64,000 bases of DNA, taken from Clostridia bacterium (GTDB taxonomy: Bacteria > Bacillota > Clostridia > Christensenellales > CAG-314). Location: NCBI GenBank assembly GCA_900769665.1, contig CAAGHL010000041.1, forward strand, positions 1 through 64,000. Direction: 5' to 3'. Positions within the stretch are counted from its first letter, which is position 1. Each line of letters opens with the position of its first letter. The position numbers and the translations under genes were made by a program. The notes below the pieces were generated by a model that had not been told where the DNA came from, searched no databases, and saw nothing but the letters and a program-made list of their open reading frames with translations. Of the stretch, positions 57,696 to 64,000 are shown piece after piece.

Positions 57696-59546
57696 ATGAA
57701 AAACAAAGTTTTACTTAAACTAATTTTGGTTGTATTGGCTATGAGCATGGTTTGCGCCGTGCTCGTGGCGTGCAATCCCGATACGCCCGCTCCCACGCAC
57801 AAGTGCGAGCATGTCTGCCCGGTGGAAGGTTGTGGCAAGTGCCTTGACAAGGACTGCAAGGATCCCGTTTGCGCGGACAAATGTCCCGGTCACGAACCTA
57901 CGCCGCCCACACACGAGTGTACCAGCAAATGCCCGACTTGTGGAAAATGCACAAACCAAACTTGCACGGAAGACGCATGCAAAGACAAATGTCAAGGACA
58001 TCACGTTTGCGAAAGCGTTTGTCCTATTTGCGGAAAATGCCTAAACAGCGAATGCACGGAAGACGCTTGCAAGGATAAGTGCCAAGGTCACCATGTTTGC
58101 GAGCATGTCTGTCCCGTAGAAGGTTGTGGCAAGTGTCTTGACAAGGACTGCAAGGATCCCGTTTGCGCGGACAAATGCCCCGGTCACCACACATGCACAA
58201 TGGTGTGCCCCGAATGCAACAAATGTTTAGACAAGGATTGCACCGAAAACGCATGCAAGGACAAGTGTCAAGGTCATGACATTACGGGCGAATTGAAGTT
58301 GGATTTGTCCGACACATCCATCAAACGTCTTACCAATGCCCAAGTTCGTAAAATGGGCGGCAAACAAATCGGTCTTATCGACGGCGATACGACGCACTTT
58401 TCCGTGCCTACGTCTTTCCCCGATTACAGCGTGTTTGAAAAGGAAGACGGCGTACTTAAAGCAAGATACATGGCAACCAACACCCCCGAAAGCACAGGTA
58501 CAATCGAACCGTGGGGACAACTTGCCAGCAAGTTCAACAAGGAACGCCTTGCCAACGCCTACGAAATCGTTGTAGAGTCGGACACCGACACTTGGAACAA
58601 GGACAGCACGGGTAGCCGCGTAATGGTGTGGATTTGGTACAAAGCTACTGCCAACAGCGAGTATCGCAACCTCAACATCGAGTTGTTGGAAAACGGTATG
58701 GCTGTACCGCAAAACGCTTACAACAATCGTTACACTGCCTATTGCGAACGTGCAATCAACTACGCGCGCGCCGCAAAACTGTACGTGTACAGCGATGAAA
58801 AGGATCCCGATTTCTTCTACGGCGATTCCATCCCCGTCACGCTGAAAGCACTTCGTACCGACTTGACAAAATATGTCAACAAAAAAGTTGCTGTCGAAGG
58901 CGTTGTCGCTTATCGCGAAGCGCAAACTTGCTACATCGAAGACTACGATGCGGAGAGCGGCGTTTATCTCGGCTTTGTGGTTTACCTCGGTTTCAATGCC
59001 GACGGCGAACTGCTTGGCATGCTCAAAATAGGCAATCGCGTGCGTATTGTCGGCACAGTGTCCGACAGCGACAACTACGGTCCGCAAATTTCCTCACTTA
59101 GCTACGATCCGTTTGCTTTCGAAGACGACGGCTCCACTTGTTGGTTGATTCAAAAGGGTTCGGGACAGTCTTTCCAAGAAGTCAGCGGCAAAACATTCAA
59201 AGGTAATGTTTCGATGACGGTCAAGGAAGGCGAAGAGGAAGTTACCAAGGCATTTGCCTTCGGAGAACTTGCTCACGGCTCAACCATCAGCATGAAAAAC
59301 CTCAAAGTTACCAAGGTTTACACAACGCAAACAGGCAACAGCAAGGGCGCAATGACGCTTACCTGTACGGCGGAAGACGGCACGACCATCGAAGTTCGCA
59401 CGGCAGTGTTGAAGGATTCCAATGGCAACGTTATTACTGCAGACGCTTACAACGGCAAGACAATCAACGTTCGCGGAATCGTCGACTACTACGACAACGA
59501 TTACCAAATCAAGGTATTTGCGGCAGGCTTCATCGAAGTGTTGTAA
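57696..59546 (+). CDS. Staphylococcal-nuclease-type lipoprotein with Cys-rich modules and OB folds
   Basis: 616 residues. Lipobox VLVAC (Cys26). Five Cys-rich modules at ~37-194, each with seven Cys and a terminal Gly-His. An SNase domain follows (~220-370): IGLIDGDT (Asp229/231), ARYMATNTPE with Arg257 and Glu265, TGSRVMVWIW with Arg308, and a C-terminal helix ERAINYARAAKLYVYS. Relative to staphylococcal nuclease the catalytic Arg35, Glu43 and Arg87 are kept, but the Ca2+ ligand Asp40 is Asn262. Two OB-fold-like domains follow (~390-475 and ~500-616; VEGVVAYREAQTCYIEDY and VRGIVDYYDNDYQIKV). Similar SNase/OB combinations occur in YhcR-type extracellular nucleases. Likely an anchored DNase/RNase. 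Confidence 0.88.
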   Translation: MKNKVLLKLILVVLAMSMVCAVLVACNPDTPAPTHKCEHVCPVEGCGKCLDKDCKDPVCADKCPGHEPTPPTHECTSKCPTCGKCTNQTCTEDACKDKCQGHHVCESVCPICGKCLNSECTEDACKDKCQGHHVCEHVCPVEGCGKCLDKDCKDPVCADKCPGHHTCTMVCPECNKCLDKDCTENACKDKCQGHDITGELKLDLSDTSIKRLTNAQVRKMGGKQIGLIDGDTTHFSVPTSFPDYSVFEKEDGVLKARYMATNTPESTGTIEPWGQLASKFNKERLANAYEIVVESDTDTWNKDSTGSRVMVWIWYKATANSEYRNLNIELLENGMAVPQNAYNNRYTAYCERAINYARAAKLYVYSDEKDPDFFYGDSIPVTLKALRTDLTKYVNKKVAVEGVVAYREAQTCYIEDYDAESGVYLGFVVYLGFNADGELLGMLKIGNRVRIVGTVSDSDNYGPQISSLSYDPFAFEDDGSTCWLIQKGSGQSFQEVSGKTFKGNVSMTVKEGEEEVTKAFAFGELAHGSTISMKNLKVTKVYTTQTGNSKGAMTLTCTAEDGTTIEVRTAVLKDSNGNVITADAYNGKTINVRGIVDYYDNDYQIKVFAAGFIEVL

Positions 59547-59741
59547 TCGTAGCCCAAACGTAGGCGCACAAACAATATGCGTCTTCAAAATTTGTTTTCT
59601 ACGGTGGCGGTGCAAGTGTGCCGCTACCGAGAAATAATGTAGTATGGTTTTGTTTGTCGGAATGCACCTACAATGGTAGTGACGACAAGTAAACCACAAA
59701 TAGGCAACTCAATTTCTAAAAAAAATTTAAGGAGAAGGAAA

Positions 59742-62700
59742 ATGAGAAAGAACAAAATTGTTGCTGTAATGCTGCTTGTATTTGTTCTGGCATTGAGCTT
59801 TGTACTTACCGCATGCGTCACTGACGAACACCAATGCACAAGTAAGTGCCCCGTATGCGGAAAGTGCCTCAACAAGGAATGCACGCAAGAAGCTTGCAAA
59901 GAAAAGTGTCCCGGCCACGAAGAAAAGCCCGAACATGTTTGCGGACACAAATGCCCGACTTGCGGCAAATGCACCGACACGACATGTACTGATCCCGTTT
60001 GCTCAGACAAATGCCCCGGTCACGAACCCACACCTCCTGCACACGAATGCACAAGCAAGTGCCCTGTTTGCGGAAAATGCACAAACAAGGATTGCACCGA
60101 AGAAGTATGCAAGGATAAGTGCCAAGGTCACCATCCCGACACTTGCCAACATGTATGCGCAACTTGTGGCGGTTGCTATAATGAAACATGCACCGATCCT
60201 ATTTGTGCAACAAAGTGCGATTGCACCCCCGGTTTGGAAAATGCAAAGGAATATGTCAGAACACTTTACATCGCCGCAAGTAATGAAGCTACTTCTGCTA
60301 ATTACGACCTTGTAGACCATGTTCGCGTTAAAGAACCTCACACCGGCGTAATGACCGATTATGCTGTTACTTGGACAATCACCGTTGCCGAAGGTGCTAC
60401 TGCTCCCGCAACCGTTGCCAAGGGCGAAGGTAAGTGGACTGTTACCGTCAGCACGGACAAGTTCTCGAAGGATCAAGCTTACCAACTTGTTGCTACCGTT
60501 ACGGACAGCGAAGGTAAGACAATGACGACATCTTTCAACCGTTACGTACCTGCATACAAAGTATTGAGCTATGACGAATTTGTCAAGGCTGATTCTAATG
60601 CAGACGTAGCTGTTCAAGGTATTGTTACCGGCATCATTTCCAAGACAAACGGCAACAAAAGCAATGGTTTGTACTTGCAATCTCTTGACAACAAGGGAGG
60701 TTTCTACATCTACAACATGGCAAACGATCCCGTCACCGACAAGATCGAAGTAGGCATGAAAGTGGAAGCCGTAGGCAAGAAGGACGTATTCAACGGCACA
60801 TTGGAAGTTATCGATGCAACAGTTACCGTGCTTGAAAAAACTCCCACAACCGTAACTCCCGTTGACCTTACGGAAGCTTTCAAGACTGCTGCAAAACTTG
60901 ACGATACAACTCTTACATATGGTCAAGCATTGCTTGTCAAGTTGACAGGCGTTACCGTGTTGCCTCAAGACGGCGATACGGCTAACGGTTACTACAAGTT
61001 CCAACTTGGAGACAAAACCTCTTACGTGCGTATTTCTTCGTCCGTATGTCCGATGGTCAAGGACGCACAAACCACAATGATTGCTAACCACAAGGCAAAG
61101 ACGGGTTATACCGCAGATGTAGTAGGTCTTGTGACTCTTTACAGTGGTTCGTTCTACCTTACACCTGTTTCCGCAGATGCATTCAGCAACTTCAAGTTGA
61201 ATACACTTACCGGACAAGAAGCGATTAATGCCGAAAAGACAAACGTCACCTTGACGGAAAACGTGTACGAGGAAGATACAATCACTCTTCCCACGACTGG
61301 TAAGACGTACAGCACAGTAGCAATTACTTGGAGCTTCAAAGCCGACACAACTCACACAACAGCTACGCTCGACGGAGCAACTCTTAAACTTGTTCCCGGT
61401 GAAACTGCCGAAATCGTTACGTTGGTTGCTACTTTCACCGACAGCGGTGTGACCGATACGGCAGAGTTTACTATCAACGTTGCAGCAAAGGCTGTCAACA
61501 AAGATAGCTTCTACCAAACGGTAATTACAAGTGCTCCCACTGTAGATAAGGAATACTATCTCGGTCTTTACAAGAGACAAGGTGACGTTGCATTGTACTT
61601 CACGGGTGCAATGGATGGTTACTACTTTGCAACGACCGAAACTCTTGCCGAAGCATTGGCTGTAAAGGTAGTAAGCGCAGGTGAAGACGGAAGTTTCTAC
61701 CTTACATGCACTTACAACGGCAAGACGCAATATGTTTGCGTTTATGCAAACGGTAAATATGTCAACATCGGTTTGAAGGATGCCGCTGACAACAAGTACA
61801 CTTGGAACACCGAGTACAACACGTTGCAAACCATGATTGACAATACAGCTTACTTCATTGGTTCTCGCGAAACATTCACGACCATCAGTGCAAGTAAAGC
61901 AAGCTACTTTACAGGTAAAAATGCTTCCAAGATTGACATCTCGCAATATCCTATCCGCTTGATCCCTGCAAACAGCCAACCCGATCCTACTCCCGCAACG
62001 GATGCCGAAAAGGTAGCTGCTGCCGAAAAAGCAATCGGAACGACGCTTACAATCAGCAAGGTCGGCGAAACCGAACTTTACACAAGCACGGAAGTTACCG
62101 TTACTTGGGCAATCAAGGGCGAAACGACACTTGCAACCCTTGCAGGTAACAAACTTACAGTAGCCGCGCTTCCCACCGACGCCGACGGAACATTTACCCT
62201 TACGGCTACAATCAAGAGTGGCGCAGTTGAAAAAACCGTTGACGTAACCGTTACGGTGAAGAAAGTGTTTGTTGCTCCTACAACTCCGGAAGAAATTGTC
62301 AATGCGGCATGGGCACTTGAAGAAAACACAACACTTGAGGGCGGAACATACACCCTTACAGGTACGGTGATCAGTATTGACGAAGCTTATAATGCTTCCT
62401 ATGGCAATGTTACAGTTAAAATTGTTGTTGGTACACTCACCGATAAACCTATTATCTGCTTCCGCATGAAGGGTGACTTCGCAAGTAAAGTTGCTGTAAA
62501 TGATATTATTACAGTTAAGGGCACAATCAAAAATTTCAATGGTAAAGTTGAGTTTGACTCCGGCTGTGAAGTTACCGAATATATTGAAGGTACATCTACA
62601 ATCGCCGTTCAAGCTACCAATGCTACGGTAAAAATTGACAATGACCAAACGAGTGGCGTAAACGGAACCACATTTACATTCGCTGTTACTGTTGAGGAAG

Positions 62701-63281
62701 GTTACGAGCTTGTTTCTGTAAAAGTTAATGGAACAGCCGTTGAAGCAGTTGAAGGTAAGTACACCGGAACAATCAGCGGTAACACAATCGTTTTGGTTGA
62801 AACAAAAGTGATTGGCGCAAAGGATCCCGTTGTTGTGGGTTCTTTGACTTTCCCTGCTAAGACACAAGATTCAGTCAATGATTATGTTTCTACATGGTCT
62901 GCAGCAAATGATTTTTCTAAATGGACGTTGGTTAATTTTAACAACTTCCAGAAAAATTGGAATTATGTTAGATGTGGTAGCAAAAAGGCAGCAAGCGTAG
63001 CTTCTATAGTTAACGCTACAGCATTGACTGATGCAATTACAAAGATCGCTGTTACATTTGACAAAATCGCTTCTGTAAACAGTGTTAAGCTTATTGTTGC
63101 AAAAGATGCTGCTTGCACAGATGTAGTAGAAACAATTGATGGTTCTGTTAAAAGCGGAGAACAAATCTTCAATATTAGCAAGCCGACAGCCGGACTGTAT
63201 TACAAACTTGTTATCGATTGCCAAAAGGCAAGCAATGGTACGGTTCAAATCTCCAAACTTGACTACTACGCTGTAAAGTAA
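59742..63281 (+). CDS. Giant lipoprotein: four Cys-rich modules, OB folds, Ig-like domains
   Basis: 1179 residues from ATG at 59742 (AAGGAG at 59729-59734); an upstream in-frame extension of 23 residues is discarded because it precedes the signal peptide. Lipobox VLTAC (Cys25). Four Cys modules (~30-165), each with seven Cys (CTSKCPVCGKC-type), homologous to those of the nuclease gene. Then alternating atrophied Ig-like domains (YAVTWTITVAEGATAP, VAITWSFKADTTHTTATLDG, VTVTWAIKGETTLATL) and OB-fold-like domains (AVQGIVTGIISKTNG, VVGLVTLYSGSFYLTPV, LTGTVISIDEAYNASYGNVT). The last ~140 residues form a beta-sandwich (KIAVTFDKIASVNSVKL). No catalytic motif. Probably a nucleic-acid or carbohydrate capture protein. 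Confidence 0.85.
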   Translation: MRKNKIVAVMLLVFVLALSFVLTACVTDEHQCTSKCPVCGKCLNKECTQEACKEKCPGHEEKPEHVCGHKCPTCGKCTDTTCTDPVCSDKCPGHEPTPPAHECTSKCPVCGKCTNKDCTEEVCKDKCQGHHPDTCQHVCATCGGCYNETCTDPICATKCDCTPGLENAKEYVRTLYIAASNEATSANYDLVDHVRVKEPHTGVMTDYAVTWTITVAEGATAPATVAKGEGKWTVTVSTDKFSKDQAYQLVATVTDSEGKTMTTSFNRYVPAYKVLSYDEFVKADSNADVAVQGIVTGIISKTNGNKSNGLYLQSLDNKGGFYIYNMANDPVTDKIEVGMKVEAVGKKDVFNGTLEVIDATVTVLEKTPTTVTPVDLTEAFKTAAKLDDTTLTYGQALLVKLTGVTVLPQDGDTANGYYKFQLGDKTSYVRISSSVCPMVKDAQTTMIANHKAKTGYTADVVGLVTLYSGSFYLTPVSADAFSNFKLNTLTGQEAINAEKTNVTLTENVYEEDTITLPTTGKTYSTVAITWSFKADTTHTTATLDGATLKLVPGETAEIVTLVATFTDSGVTDTAEFTINVAAKAVNKDSFYQTVITSAPTVDKEYYLGLYKRQGDVALYFTGAMDGYYFATTETLAEALAVKVVSAGEDGSFYLTCTYNGKTQYVCVYANGKYVNIGLKDAADNKYTWNTEYNTLQTMIDNTAYFIGSRETFTTISASKASYFTGKNASKIDISQYPIRLIPANSQPDPTPATDAEKVAAAEKAIGTTLTISKVGETELYTSTEVTVTWAIKGETTLATLAGNKLTVAALPTDADGTFTLTATIKSGAVEKTVDVTVTVKKVFVAPTTPEEIVNAAWALEENTTLEGGTYTLTGTVISIDEAYNASYGNVTVKIVVGTLTDKPIICFRMKGDFASKVAVNDIITVKGTIKNFNGKVEFDSGCEVTEYIEGTSTIAVQATNATVKIDNDQTSGVNGTTFTFAVTVEEGYELVSVKVNGTAVEAVEGKYTGTISGNTIVLVETKVIGAKDPVVVGSLTFPAKTQDSVNDYVSTWSAANDFSKWTLVNFNNFQKNWNYVRCGSKKAASVASIVNATALTDAITKIAVTFDKIASVNSVKLIVAKDAACTDVVETIDGSVKSGEQIFNISKPTAGLYYKLVIDCQKASNGTVQISKLDYYAVK

Positions 63282-63314
63282 TTAGTCAATCACTACACAA
63301 TTCATCAACCCAAA

Positions 63315-63345
63315 CAAGGTAGGGCTTCGGCTCTACCTTGTTTTT
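63315..63345 (+). terminator. Terminator of the surface cluster
   Basis: CAAGGTAGGGC (63315-63325), TTCG tetraloop, GCTCTACCTTG (63330-63340), then T5. Very stable. Confidence 0.95.
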
Positions 63346-63661
63346 CGTTTCGGGAGTGACTTCAAAGTAGCGGTGTAGTTGTGACAGCATTGAGTGTTTG
63401 TCTACCATTACACCCCCCCCTCTATCTCGGCAACGACTTCGCTATTTCGGCAAGTTTCCTTGTTGCGTAACGTCCAAATACGCATTGTCGAAATTACAAA
63501 CTTTTTGCCGACTAAACCGAAAAACTTGCGCAAATTACCGACTTTTTACTTAATTTCCGTAAAAACTATTGACTTTTGCCAAGTTTTTGGGTAAACTATG
63601 ATTAGTTTTAGCTGTCATTAGCGGCTCTAACTTTTCAACACAGTACAAAACGAGGTGCAAA
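63346..63661. other. Intergenic region with promoter of the last gene
   Basis: No gene seen. It contains a C8 run (63413-63420) and a promoter: TTGACT (63569-63574), 17-nt spacer, TAAACT (63592-63597). The following ATG (63662) has GAGGTG at 63652-63657. Confidence 0.6.
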
Positions 63662-64000
63662 ATGATTGTTCGCCCTGACTACCTATTGGCAATAAATCCA
63701 TTTATTGACAAGCCGTTGATTAAAATACTTGCAGGAGTTCGTCGCTCGGGCAAATCCACGATTTTGGAAATGGTGCAAAACGAGCTTCTTTCGCGTGGCA
63801 TAAAAGCCGAGCAGCTAATTACTCGCCGCTACACCGACATTGCGTGGGCTAACAAAACTGCAACGGACATGTACAACGACCTTGTTTCGGCAATGGGCGG
63901 CGGTTTTCGCTACTACCTGTTCCTTGACGAATTGCAGGAAATCGACAATTGGGAGCGTGTCATCAACTCTATTACGGAAAGCTTCGACGTAGACGTGTAT
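63662..64000 (+). CDS. AAA-type ATPase (DUF4143 family), 3' end outside window
   Basis: First 113 residues only. It starts MIVRPDYLLAINPFIDKPLIK, shortened here to its key parts: a conserved YL...F..K.LIK lead, Walker A GVRRSGKST, and Walker B YYLFLDELQEIDNWER. This is the AAA_14 plus DUF4143 ATPase family of unknown function, common in gut Firmicutes and archaea and often laterally acquired. No partner visible. Confidence 0.85.
   Translation, partial: MIVRPDYLLAINPFIDKPLIKILAGVRRSGKSTILEMVQNELLSRGIKAEQLITRRYTDIAWANKTATDMYNDLVSAMGGGFRYYLFLDELQEIDNWERVINSITESFDVDVY

Noticed and set aside
60003..62867. 954-codon minus-strand frame opposite the giant lipoprotein
   Set aside because: Plus-strand protein has signal peptide, lipobox and clear domains; the antisense frame is Cys/Asn-rich nonsense created by codon bias.
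63413..63420. C8 run near the end as a phase-variation site
   Set aside because: It lies in non-coding DNA, ~150 nt upstream of the promoter, so slippage would have no evident effect.

Overview
The window looks like a chromosomal segment of an uncultured, low-to-mid GC, Gram-positive member of the Clostridia (Bacillota). The evidence is a yabP-yabQ-divIC sporulation/division cluster, a complete V-type ATPase operon in Enterococcus ntp order, Sec lipoproteins with Ala-Cys lipoboxes, an RDD/VanW/G5 repertoire, and Tn4451-like serine-recombinase elements. A finer placement (for example a Christensenellales-like gut lineage) is only a guess. I see no rRNA, tRNA or CRISPR array.

Region 1 (1-15.1 kb) is mobile and visibly more AT-rich at its left end. 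A MobV relaxase fragment abuts a 5'-truncated giant surface hydrolase (BspA LRRs, InlB/Flg_new repeats, GLUG repeats), which may be a deletion scar or an assembly join. A mobilisable element follows (DUF6291, MobL-type relaxase, TnpW-like protein, large serine recombinase) and ends directly against a beheaded VirB2/TrbC-like pilin gene. An AbiEi/AbiEii type IV toxin-antitoxin pair comes next. A second cassette (TnpV, small membrane protein, resolvase-like fragment lacking the catalytic Ser, TnpW-like protein, second large serine recombinase) ends just before the chromosomal backbone.

Region 2 (15.1-47.6 kb) is the housekeeping backbone. It holds an Hpt protein convergent with a hybrid histidine kinase, then yabP/yabQ/divIC, an acyltransferase with a zinc ribbon, and a 1.5-kb repeat-rich gap. 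These are followed by tsaC, rpiB and ntpF-I-K-E-C-G-A-B-D (probably Na+-coupled from the rotor residues). Next come a PHP phosphoesterase with an apparently leaderless promoter, a VanW/G5 protein, a 1028-residue membrane-anchored protein, dnaB-glnS, two zinc-ribbon proteins and an unusually short alaS.

Region 3 (47.8-63.3 kb) is the most interesting part. It has a 5'-nucleotidase-like lipoprotein, an RDD membrane pair, and a CUT1-type ABC importer whose first permease carries a large OB-fold-like insertion. A solute-binding lipoprotein, a staphylococcal-nuclease-type lipoprotein with OB folds, and a 1179-residue OB-fold/Ig-like lipoprotein follow. All four lipoproteins begin, right after the lipid-anchored Cys, with tandem Cys/His-rich modules. 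I propose an extracellular nucleic-acid capture and salvage locus with metal-loaded stalks. This is inference; the ABC substrate in particular is unproven. The window ends inside an AAA-type ATPase gene.
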